A DNA stretch of 33,765 nt. Origin: an uncultured Candidatus Actinomarina sp. (lineage in GTDB: Bacteria; Actinomycetota; Acidimicrobiia; Actinomarinales; Actinomarinaceae). Each line of letters begins with the position of its first letter. Position 1 is the stretch's first letter. A model generated the notes under the pieces. It did not search any database. It saw only the letters and a list, made by a program, of their open reading frames with translations, and had not been told where the DNA came from. This document shows positions 17,785 through 25,956 of this stretch, piece by piece. The stretch covers positions 1 to 33,765 of the forward strand of contig CACOKA010000009.1 in assembly GCA_902627635.1 (NCBI GenBank), given 5' to 3'. A program made the position numbers and the translations under genes.

Positions 17785-17921
17785 GCATTAAATAAGTAAA
17801 GTGCTCCAACTACGAGCAAAACAATTACAAGTGGCATTACAACTGCTATATATTTTTTTAAATTTTTATTTTTAACACTGATTATTACTGCAAAGACTGA
17901 AATGAATAATCCTATGAGCAT
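17781..17921 (-). CDS. Putative 46-aa two-TM small protein (not in the ORF track)
   Basis: Hand-translated reverse strand: MLIGLFISVFAVIISVKNKNLKKYIAVVMPLVIVLLVVGALYLFNA; fills the gap downstream of the 17938-19731 gene; two hydrophobic helices with a basic loop. Confidence 0.45.
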   Translation of the reverse strand: MLIGLFISVFAVIISVKNKNLKKYIAVVMPLVIVLLVVGALYLFNA

Positions 17922-17937
17922 ATAAACTTTTTTATAG

Positions 17938-19731
17938 TTAATTCATTGCTACGATATGACCAAAAATCCAGTCTTCACTGCCCATTCCATTACAGCTGTA
18001 AGTTATGTTACCACCACTTGGAGCAAATATCGTTACACCCGCTGCAGCTGCCTTCTGTTCAAATAAATCTAGAGAAGCCTGCACTGTTCCAACAGTCATG
18101 CTTCCTGAATTATCAATGCATAATGCAATTTTTGCACCACTTGGTAGAACATCTGCACCAATCAAATCCCACCAATCTGATCTGTTTGAAATATTTCCAC
18201 TATCTCTATTAACCATATATTGAAATGCTGTTCCTGCTGTAACTTCATCAGCCCATGAAACTCCGTTATAGGATAATTGGCCTGTCTTTAAGGCTATTGA
18301 ACCCACAGATACGCCAGGGCCAAGTAAATGAAAACACCTATCTGGATAGCTTCCTCTAAAGCTATTCCATCTAGTATTAGGAAAACCAAAAGAACTATCC
18401 TCATCAATTACAGAGACAACCCATCGATTAGCACTTGTTGTTGAGTCACCACAATCTGCAAGTTTTCCTGTGGGTACAATAGTAGTAGTAGTAGTAGTAG
18501 TAGTAGCTGATCCTGAGCTTGTTGCTACTGAACATTCTAAACTTGTCATTAAATTCCTTGTAAATTCAACAACAGGACTCTTTGAAAACTGACCTATTGA
18601 GTCGTAAGCCAAAACGTATAACTCTTGTGGTCCACAATGAGTGTCATAATTAGGTAAAACAAAAAGACGGGTATCAGAGATAGTTCTAAATGTTGAAAGT
18701 GCACCATTTACATAAACTTCGTAATAGGAAAACTCAATATCATCTGACACAGCACCAACTGGAATATTTAAATCTAATCTAGTTCCCATCGGAGTGACAG
18801 TTAGAGGATGATGTTCATTCCATACAGGTGGTTTATCAACAGTAGTTAGAGTTGCAGTTGGGTTATCTACGGAACAATTGCCTGCTTTATCGCAAGCCAC
18901 TACTTTAAACTCATAGGAGGTATTAACAGTTAAATTTGTAACTGCAAATCGCATATTATTAGTGGTACTGCTGCAACTAGCCAAACATTCATCAGCATTA
19001 AGTGTTGTATGGAGTTCTTCATCAACGTAAAGATGCATCTTGTCAATGCCTGTTTCATCAGTTACATGACCCCACAAAACATCTAAGTATGTTCCATTGA
19101 CTCTCATAAACTTAAGTTGAGTATCTCCCCATATTGGAGCTTTTGAATCTGAAGTGGGTGAGGCAGTAGTTGTATACGCTGCCTTTCCGAGTAGCAACTT
19201 AGAAAAGGTTTCGGGCCCAACCATTCCGTCTATCTTTTTTAGACCAGCCTTCTCTTGAAAGGACATAATGGCTTCTTGTGTTTTCTTGTCATTTACTCCT
19301 GTAGCCGAGGTGTTTAAGAGTCCTAAATTAATAAGCTTTTCTTGAACCATGACAGTGAAAGGATCCTTGATTGCGACAGATGTAGTAACAATATTTTTTT
19401 TGAAAGCAAGTAAAGAATCTGCTGTTGGTTCAGAAGGTGTAGAATCTGCATACTCAGTATCCTGAGTAGTGGTAGCGGTATCATTTGCAAAAACTTTTTC
19501 ACCGTTAATACTTAGAATTAAAGTCAAAGAAATTACAGCAGAAATAAAGAAAGAAAGATTTTTACTTGAAAAGCTGCGTCTTTTATTAAATTTTGATCTA
19601 ATTATTTCAGCATCATTTTTTGATACTGTCGGGTTAGGAAGCTCAACGGGCATACCCAATTTTTTCATTATTGAAATGATTTCAATTGATGAAACTCCTA
19701 GCTCATCAGAAAGTTTATAAACCTCCACCAC
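17938..19731 (-). CDS. Membrane-anchored multi-domain surface protein: IF2-N-like domain, TM, PG-binding_1-like domain, Fn3-like segments, poly-Thr linker, vWA-like C-terminal segment
   Basis: N-terminus VYKLSDELGVSSIEIISIMKKLGMPVELPNPTVSKNDAEII; TM LSFFISAVISLTLILSI; VMVQEKLINLGLLNTSATGVNDKKTQEAIMSFQEKAGLKKIDGMVGPETFSKLL; T8 linker; IALCIDNSGSMTVG (MIDAS-like DxSGS). GTG start. Confidence 0.85.
   Translation of the reverse strand: MVEVYKLSDELGVSSIEIISIMKKLGMPVELPNPTVSKNDAEIIRSKFNKRRSFSSKNLSFFISAVISLTLILSINGEKVFANDTATTTQDTEYADSTPSEPTADSLLAFKKNIVTTSVAIKDPFTVMVQEKLINLGLLNTSATGVNDKKTQEAIMSFQEKAGLKKIDGMVGPETFSKLLLGKAAYTTTASPTSDSKAPIWGDTQLKFMRVNGTYLDVLWGHVTDETGIDKMHLYVDEELHTTLNADECLASCSSTTNNMRFAVTNLTVNTSYEFKVVACDKAGNCSVDNPTATLTTVDKPPVWNEHHPLTVTPMGTRLDLNIPVGAVSDDIEFSYYEVYVNGALSTFRTISDTRLFVLPNYDTHCGPQELYVLAYDSIGQFSKSPVVEFTRNLMTSLECSVATSSGSATTTTTTTTIVPTGKLADCGDSTTSANRWVVSVIDEDSSFGFPNTRWNSFRGSYPDRCFHLLGPGVSVGSIALKTGQLSYNGVSWADEVTAGTAFQYMVNRDSGNISNRSDWWDLIGADVLPSGAKIALCIDNSGSMTVGTVQASLDLFEQKAAAAGVTIFAPSGGNITYSCNGMGSEDWIFGHIVAMN
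18481..18504 (-). repeat. (AGT)8 / (ACT)8 trinucleotide repeat encoding Thr8 linker
   Basis: Eight perfect AGT units on the + strand. Confidence 0.95.
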
Positions 19732-19738
19732 AAATTAA

Positions 19739-19744
19739 ATTATA
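19739..19744 (-). promoter_or_regulatory. -10 box TATAAT, 7 nt before GTG of IF2-N/vWA-like gene (leaderless)
   Basis: Reverse strand TATAAT-TTAATTT-GTG, perfect consensus. Confidence 0.65.
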
Positions 19745-19883
19745 ATAGAATAGAAATTTTTCTACTATATTTTTTAATATTATGTTTTAAAAATAATATT
19801 AAAAACTGTGGTAAAAAGCTAGATATTCTTGAAAATATAATAAAATCTTTTTTAATGGTTTAATTTAATATTTTAATGAGATT

Positions 19884-20450
19884 GTGAAAACCCATACCAA
19901 AACATCTAAGTTCATACACTGGACATTTTCTTTGTTGTACGCCTATGGAATATTTAAACAAGTAGAAGAGTTAGATCAATTGAATGATCCGTCAATACTC
20001 ATGGTTGAAATTGTCTTTGCTCTAATGTTTCTGGGGATTGTTTTTATTAGATACTTCTATATGAAAGATGTTGATACTTTATTAGGTGCTAAAGTTGAAA
20101 TACCAAAAGGACATCTATTTATTGCTAAAACTGTCCATAGGCTTGTTTATTTAACTTTAATTTTATTGCCAACTACAGGTTTGATTATTGCTGCTTTATT
20201 TGCATACAGTCTTCCTGGAATTGATTTTGCGGTCGCAATTCATGAGTTTTCAGCATTTCTCAGCTACGCGTTGATCGGCATACATATAGCTGCCTCTATT
20301 TATTCACGACTAAAAGGTGAGGGGGTATGGGATGCCATGGTTCCAATCTGGAAAGAGAAAGAAAAAATAGATTCTGAAATTTTATCTAATTTAGAAACAA
20401 TTGAGGATAAAATTTATAAAAAAACAGAAGAAATCTTTAAGATAAAGTAA
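19884..20450 (+). CDS. Cytochrome b561-like membrane protein
   Basis: KFIHWTFSLLYAYG, AKTVHRLVYLTLILLPTTGLIIA, AIHEFSAFLSYALIGIHIAASIY pattern; GTG start. Confidence 0.85.
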   Translation: MKTHTKTSKFIHWTFSLLYAYGIFKQVEELDQLNDPSILMVEIVFALMFLGIVFIRYFYMKDVDTLLGAKVEIPKGHLFIAKTVHRLVYLTLILLPTTGLIIAALFAYSLPGIDFAVAIHEFSAFLSYALIGIHIAASIYSRLKGEGVWDAMVPIWKEKEKIDSEILSNLETIEDKIYKKTEEIFKIK

Positions 20451-20466
20451 TTTACCTTAAAGATTT
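20431..20466. terminator. Candidate bidirectional terminator shared by convergent genes
   Basis: AAATCTTTAAG-A-TAAA-GTAA-TTTA-C-CTTAAAGATTT: 11-bp stem, 1x1 mismatch, 4-bp stem, GNRA-type loop; contains the two opposing stop codons. Confidence 0.6.
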
Positions 20467-20967
20467 TGCAAGATTTAGTACCTCATGCATAGTATTTACA
20501 ATTTCTTCTGGTTTGTAATATTTTATAAATAATATTTTCCTAGAATTTACAACAGTATCAGACACTCTCAATTTTCTGAGAGTTTTTTGCGCCTCTTCAA
20601 CTTTTGAGTCATTTCTTTCTATAAATAATTCTGTGAGATGCTCATCATCACCGTCAATTTCACCCTTCCAGTTGATTTTGATACCCATATCTAAGCTTTG
20701 TTGAAAAAATGCATAGAAAGAAACATACGTTGTTGAGGAACGACCATTACTTCTGGTAAAAACTTCTATTTGACACCTATATCCATCTATCTCTCCAAAT
20801 ATTTTCTTTTTTCTGAAGATATTTCCTGGAATATCAATCTGGAAATTCAAAATTTCTGAAGCTTTTTCTAAGGCTTTATTAATTTTTTTATTTAATGTAA
20901 CAATCAGCCATGTTATTGGTACCAAAACGACTGTGATAACAGTAATTATTGAGAAGGCATCTTCCAC
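20452..20967 (-). CDS. Hypothetical protein with N-terminal TM
   Basis: ORF 5 nt downstream of the GAPDH-like gene; N-terminal hydrophobic segment FSIITVITVVLVPITWLIVTL; GTG start. Confidence 0.65.
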   Translation of the reverse strand: MEDAFSIITVITVVLVPITWLIVTLNKKINKALEKASEILNFQIDIPGNIFRKKKIFGEIDGYRCQIEVFTRSNGRSSTTYVSFYAFFQQSLDMGIKINWKGEIDGDDEHLTELFIERNDSKVEEAQKTLRKLRVSDTVVNSRKILFIKYYKPEEIVNTMHEVLNLAKSLR

Positions 20968-20972
20968 GACAA

Positions 20973-22016
20973 TTAAATATTTTTAAATATGTATTTATTG
21001 AATACGCTCATTTTGTCTTTCCAGCTATCCTCATAAAAATAATTTACCGAAGCTGCAACAGATGACAATAGTGCATTTCCATCTTGTGGAGTAAAACAAT
21101 ACCCTGTTAGATTGTTATTTTTAACATGTAATGATTCCTTTGCAATAATTCCATGTGATAATAGTCTTCCGTGATAACCATGATCTCTCCCAAATGAAAA
21201 AACTTTATTTGAGGAGAGTTTTTCAGTGGATGTTAAAAATTCACTATTCTCTAAGTCATCTGAAATATTTTCTAATTTAATATTCTCCTGAAAAGATAAA
21301 TTAAACCATAAAGTGTGCATATATTGAGTTGGTAATTTGATTGCTGAAGAAAATAAGTTTAAATCTTCTCCTTCTTGTTGAAATAATTCAAAAACATCTC
21401 TTGCATGATGAGTCCCAAATTCCTGATTGTCATGTTTTGTAATTGTTGGGGAAGGTGAAAATGAATCATTTTGGGAAACATCGTTAGCTCTTCTCAAACA
21501 GACAAAACGGCCTTCATTTAGATTTCTGCTCTTATCTAAGGAAAATGTTTTTATTATTGATGCAATATTGTGTGTATTACAAGATGCTATTAAATATTTA
21601 TTTTGCTCTTGATTTAAAGAATCATTATTTATGCCCCAGGCAAAGAAAGGACCAAATCCATGTTCGGATCCCTGTGCCAAAAATCTTTTATCTTTGTCTA
21701 AATTTGAATAAATTTCATCCCAATTTTTATTACCAGATGGGGTACAGTCAATAATTACTTGGTTTTCTTCATAACTCTTATCTAATTGTTCAACATTGAA
21801 TCCCATTGATACAAAATCATTTTTTGCTTCGGAAGTGGCAACAAGTTTTGCGCCTTTTCTAATTAAAGCTTCTACCTTTCCTTTTTCATCTGATAGTGGA
21901 GTTCTTTTGAAAAATGAGACATTGTCGATTCCTAGTTCTTTCCTATGTTGCGCAAGAAGACCAATGAGTGGCTCACCAATTGTTCCTGTACCAACGATTA
22001 ATATATTTTTCATCAC
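20973..22016 (-). CDS. Type II (archaeal-type) glyceraldehyde-3-phosphate dehydrogenase-like oxidoreductase
   Basis: ILIVGTGTIGEPLIGLL Rossmann motif, VIIDCTPSGNKNWDEIY, FLAQGSEH, active-site-like IASCNTHNIASIIKTF. Confidence 0.7.
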   Translation of the reverse strand: MMKNILIVGTGTIGEPLIGLLAQHRKELGIDNVSFFKRTPLSDEKGKVEALIRKGAKLVATSEAKNDFVSMGFNVEQLDKSYEENQVIIDCTPSGNKNWDEIYSNLDKDKRFLAQGSEHGFGPFFAWGINNDSLNQEQNKYLIASCNTHNIASIIKTFSLDKSRNLNEGRFVCLRRANDVSQNDSFSPSPTITKHDNQEFGTHHARDVFELFQQEGEDLNLFSSAIKLPTQYMHTLWFNLSFQENIKLENISDDLENSEFLTSTEKLSSNKVFSFGRDHGYHGRLLSHGIIAKESLHVKNNNLTGYCFTPQDGNALLSSVAASVNYFYEDSWKDKMSVFNKYIFKNI

Positions 22017-22022
22017 TATATT

Positions 22023-22028
22023 AAGATA
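22023..22028 (-). promoter_or_regulatory. -10 box TATCTT, 6 nt before GTG of GAPDH-like gene (leaderless)
   Basis: Reverse strand TATCTT-AATATA-GTG. Confidence 0.5.
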
Positions 22029-22043
22029 AGAATATCAAACCTC

Positions 22044-24695
22044 ATGAATAAAAAGCTCATTTACCAATTTTCCTCAACCAAAACTGAAGGTGATAAATCG
22101 ATGTTGGATTTACTTGGAGGTAAAGGAGCAAATTTAGCAGAGATGTCAATCCTCGGAATTAATGTCCCCCCTGGGTTTACAGTAACAACAGAGGTCTGTA
22201 ATTATTTTATAGAGAACAAATCTTTTCCAGATCAATTTGATAGTGAATTAGAAAAAGCATTAGCTGACTTAGAAAAAATAACAAAAAAGAAATTTAATGA
22301 TGATACAACACCTCTCTTACTTTCTGTTAGATCAGGAGGAAAAGTATCAATGCCAGGAATGATGGATTCTATTTTAAATATTGGAATTAATGACAAAAAT
22401 GTAGATGCTTTAGCATCTAATTTTAATGATGAAAGATTTGCGCTTGATTCATATCGTCGCTTAATTCAAATGTATGGAAATGTTGTTCTCGAAATTGATA
22501 TGGACAGGTTTGAGGCCATTATTGATAATAAAAAAAGGATTGATGGAGTTGAGAAAGAAAATGATTTTGATTCTGAACAATTGAGTTGGATTATTGATGC
22601 TTTTAAAACCACTGTTGAAAGATTTGCTGGAAATCCTTTTCCACAAGACCCTGTTATTCAACTCAAAGGGGCAATTGAAGCAGTATTTAAAAGCTGGTTA
22701 AACAAACGAGCTGTTACTTATCGAAAAATTAATAATATACCTAACAATTGGGGTACTGGAACAACTATTCAATCTATGGTTTTTGGAAATTTAAATGAAT
22801 CTTCTGGAACAGGTGTTGCTTTTACGAGGTTTCCGTCTACAGGAAAAAACAAATTGTATGGGGAGTATTTAATGAATGCTCAAGGAGAAGATGTTGTTGC
22901 AGGAATTAGAACACCATTTCCGATAGGAAAACATGAAAAGAACACTCAACCCTCCCTTGAGGAAGAAAACCCAGTTCTTTTTAATGAAATAAAGTCTATT
23001 GGAGATAAATTAGAAACTCACTACAAAGATGTACAAGATATAGAGTTTACGATTGAAGATGGAGAATTATTTATTCTTCAAACTAGAAATGCAAAAAGAA
23101 CAGCCCAAGCGAGTGTAAAAATTGCAGTTGATATGCATAATGAAAAAATCCTAAGTAAACAAGAAGCAATCAATATGATTGATGCAGATCAGATTACTTC
23201 AGTTCTCCACCCTCAGTTTGTTGACTCAGATAATAAAAAATTGTTTGAAAAAGGTTTAAATGCCTCACCTGGAGCTGCTGTAGGTGAAATAGTTTTTGAC
23301 CCAGAAAAAGCTGAGATTGAAGCGGCAAGAGGAAAAAAAGTCATTTTAGTAAGAGATGAAACTAGTCCAGAGGACATAAGTGGAATGTTTGCATCAGTAG
23401 GAATATTGACAACAAAAGGTGGAATGACGAGCCATGCTGCAGTTGTCGCTAGAGGAATGGGCAAACCTTGCATAGTTGGAGCAGAAAATCTCAAAATTGA
23501 CAAAAATGATAGAAAAATATCTAATGGTCAAATAACTGTTGAAGAAGGTGATTTAATTTCATTAGACGGATCTACTGGTGAGATATTTCTTGGGGAAGTT
23601 GAGCTAGAATCTGCAAAATTGACAGATGAATTTAATACTTTGATGGCATGGTGTGATGATTTTAAAAAACTTTTAATTAGAGCAAATGCAGAAACAATAA
23701 ATGACACGGCCAAGTCTTTAGAGTTTGGTGCTGATGGTATTGGTTTATGCAGAACAGAACATATGTTTTTTGAAGGTGAAAGAATACTTCCTATGAGAGA
23801 GATGATTATGGCAAACAATAAGCAAGGTAGAAAAAGAGCATTAAATAAAATTATTGATTTTCAAATAAATGATTTTGTTGAAATATTTAAGCTTTTAAAA
23901 GACAAACCTATAACTGTTCGACTACTTGATCCACCAATGCATGAATTCTTACCAAAAAGTGATATTGAAATTACTGAGTTAGCTAATTCTTTAAGAGTTT
24001 CATCAGCATATGTTTCAGAAGTTTTATCGAGGATTAGTGAAAGTAACCCAATGTTAGGTCATCGAGGTGTACGTTTAGGTTTAAGTTATCCAGAAATTTA
24101 TAAGATGCAGGTTGAGGCAATTTTTAAAGCTAGTTATGAAATTCATCAAAAAGAAAAGATCATGATTAAACCTGAAATAATGATTCCTTTAATAATGAAC
24201 GCAAGTGAATTTACAAAAATGAAAAAAATTATAACAAAAAAAATTGAGAGCTTGAAGAAAGAATCAAACTTCAATTTTCAGTATTCCATAGGAACTATGA
24301 TTGAATTACCTAGTGCTGCCTTGAATTCATCGGAAATTGGAGAACATGCAGATTTTTTTTCATATGGAACAAATGATTTAACTCAAACAACCCTCGGTTT
24401 ATCAAGAGATGACGCATCTAAATTTTTAAACGAATATGTAGAAAAAAATATTTTTGATGTTGATCCTTTTATTACAATTGATGAAAATACTGTGGGAAAT
24501 TTAGTTGCTTCATCTGTTGTAGCTGGAAAAAAAGTAAATAAAGATATCAAGATAGGTGTTTGTGGTGAACATGCGGGTGATCCAAAATCAATCAAATTTC
24601 TAAATACATTGGATATTGACTATATCTCTTGTTCACCTTTTAGAATTCCAACTGCAAGATTAGCTGCTGCACAAGCAGAAATATCTAAAACTTAA
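22044..24695 (+). CDS. ppdK: Pyruvate, phosphate dikinase
   Basis: LLGGKGANLAEMSILGINVPPGFTVTTEVC, GGMTSHAAVVARGMGKPCIVG phospho-His motif, full ~880 aa length, IGVCGEHAGDPKSI. Confidence 0.97.
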   Translation: MNKKLIYQFSSTKTEGDKSMLDLLGGKGANLAEMSILGINVPPGFTVTTEVCNYFIENKSFPDQFDSELEKALADLEKITKKKFNDDTTPLLLSVRSGGKVSMPGMMDSILNIGINDKNVDALASNFNDERFALDSYRRLIQMYGNVVLEIDMDRFEAIIDNKKRIDGVEKENDFDSEQLSWIIDAFKTTVERFAGNPFPQDPVIQLKGAIEAVFKSWLNKRAVTYRKINNIPNNWGTGTTIQSMVFGNLNESSGTGVAFTRFPSTGKNKLYGEYLMNAQGEDVVAGIRTPFPIGKHEKNTQPSLEEENPVLFNEIKSIGDKLETHYKDVQDIEFTIEDGELFILQTRNAKRTAQASVKIAVDMHNEKILSKQEAINMIDADQITSVLHPQFVDSDNKKLFEKGLNASPGAAVGEIVFDPEKAEIEAARGKKVILVRDETSPEDISGMFASVGILTTKGGMTSHAAVVARGMGKPCIVGAENLKIDKNDRKISNGQITVEEGDLISLDGSTGEIFLGEVELESAKLTDEFNTLMAWCDDFKKLLIRANAETINDTAKSLEFGADGIGLCRTEHMFFEGERILPMREMIMANNKQGRKRALNKIIDFQINDFVEIFKLLKDKPITVRLLDPPMHEFLPKSDIEITELANSLRVSSAYVSEVLSRISESNPMLGHRGVRLGLSYPEIYKMQVEAIFKASYEIHQKEKIMIKPEIMIPLIMNASEFTKMKKIITKKIESLKKESNFNFQYSIGTMIELPSAALNSSEIGEHADFFSYGTNDLTQTTLGLSRDDASKFLNEYVEKNIFDVDPFITIDENTVGNLVASSVVAGKKVNKDIKIGVCGEHAGDPKSIKFLNTLDIDYISCSPFRIPTARLAAAQAEISKT

Positions 24696-24722
24696 TTGAT
24701 TACAAAGATGATTATCTTTGGA

Positions 24723-24728
24723 TATAAT
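24723..24728 (+). promoter_or_regulatory. -10 box TATAAT, 7 nt before ATG of membrane protein (leaderless)
   Basis: TATAAT-TGCATTT-ATG, perfect consensus. Confidence 0.65.
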
Positions 24729-24735
24729 TGCATTT

Positions 24736-25131
24736 ATGAGTTATAAAATTATAAATAGAGTTGATCCGACTCTTTATTTGATATTATCTGTTGTTGGATT
24801 TGTTATTCCCGAACAAATATATAAGTTGTTTCTTTTGAATCCTGATGCAGTTTTATCATCCACTGAAGCAACCATTGTACGAGCCAATGGTGTCGGAGTT
24901 ATATTTGCTGCACTAATAATTTTTTTGCTTGGAGGCGAAGAAGAAAATGCAAGACAAATAAATATCGTTCGTTATGTGGGAGGGTTACTTTTAATAGGAT
25001 TTGCTGTGTTTACAAACTTCAATGGATTTTTAATATTTGGTGTTACAGAAATTGCACTTGCTTTGTATACAGGAAGGCAATTAAGACCATCCTCTGGCAG
25101 TGAGAGTTACACCCCAAACGTCGAAGATTAA
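24736..25131 (+). CDS. Hypothetical ~4-TM membrane protein
   Basis: Hydrophobic ORF; start moved from TTG 24718 to ATG 24736 because a perfect TATAAT lies 7 nt upstream of the latter. Confidence 0.65.
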   Translation: MSYKIINRVDPTLYLILSVVGFVIPEQIYKLFLLNPDAVLSSTEATIVRANGVGVIFAALIIFLLGGEEENARQINIVRYVGGLLLIGFAVFTNFNGFLIFGVTEIALALYTGRQLRPSSGSESYTPNVED

Positions 25132-25161
25132 AAAAATTATTCTAAGTAATTTAGTAATCAG

Positions 25162-25167
25162 TAACAT
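25162..25167 (+). promoter_or_regulatory. -10 box TAACAT, 6 nt before fabI ATG (leaderless)
   Basis: TAACAT-TAAATT-ATG. Confidence 0.6.
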
Positions 25168-25173
25168 TAAATT

Positions 25174-25953
25174 ATGATTTTAAAAGATAAAACTTTTGTT
25201 ATTACTGGCATATTGACTGATAAAAGTATCGCTTTTGCCACAGCAAAAATTGCAATTGATAATGGTGCAAAAATTATTGCCACAGGTTTTGGAGACGGAC
25301 TTCGTATAACACAACGTGCTGTAAAAAGACTTGATGATGAAATTGATGTATTAGAGATGGATATTGAAAATACTGTTCAAGTACAAGAAGTAGTAAATCA
25401 AATCAAAGATAAATACGCAAGCTTAGATGGTGCTCTTCATTCAATTGCATTTTCCCCAACTGAGGCAATGGGTGGTAATTTTTTAAATACAAATGTTGAA
25501 GATGCAATTAAATCCTTTGAGGTTTCAGCTTTTTCACTAAAAACTTTAACTAATGAATTTTTACCAATATTGAAAGAAGGAGCATCGATAGTAGCAGTCG
25601 ATTTTGACAACTCTCAGGCATGGCCGGGTTATGACTGGCAGGGTGTTGCAAAATCATCACTGCAATCGATTGTTAGATATCTTGCATATTATGTTGGTAA
25701 AAACAAGGTTAGGGTAAATGCGGTTGCCTCTGGACCTCTTTTAACAACAGCAGCAAAAAATATTCCTGGATTTTCAGCGATGAATGAGGAATGGAATGAA
25801 AGAGCACCTCTGGGTTGGGATACAAAAAATGCTGAACCAGTTGCTAAGGCCATTAATTTCTTACTTTCAGATTATTCTGAATCCATAACTGGTGAGATAA
25901 TCCATGTTGATGGTGGCGCTCATGCTATTGGTGGCTCTATGTTGCCTGAATAA
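25174..25953 (+). CDS. fabI: Enoyl-ACP reductase (FabI/InhA type)
   Basis: KTFVITGILTDKSIAFATAKIAIDNGAKI, LDGALHSIAFSP, SLQSIVRYLAYYVGKNKVRVNAVASGPL. Confidence 0.93.
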   Translation: MILKDKTFVITGILTDKSIAFATAKIAIDNGAKIIATGFGDGLRITQRAVKRLDDEIDVLEMDIENTVQVQEVVNQIKDKYASLDGALHSIAFSPTEAMGGNFLNTNVEDAIKSFEVSAFSLKTLTNEFLPILKEGASIVAVDFDNSQAWPGYDWQGVAKSSLQSIVRYLAYYVGKNKVRVNAVASGPLLTTAAKNIPGFSAMNEEWNERAPLGWDTKNAEPVAKAINFLLSDYSESITGEIIHVDGGAHAIGGSMLPE

Positions 25954-25956
25954 TTT

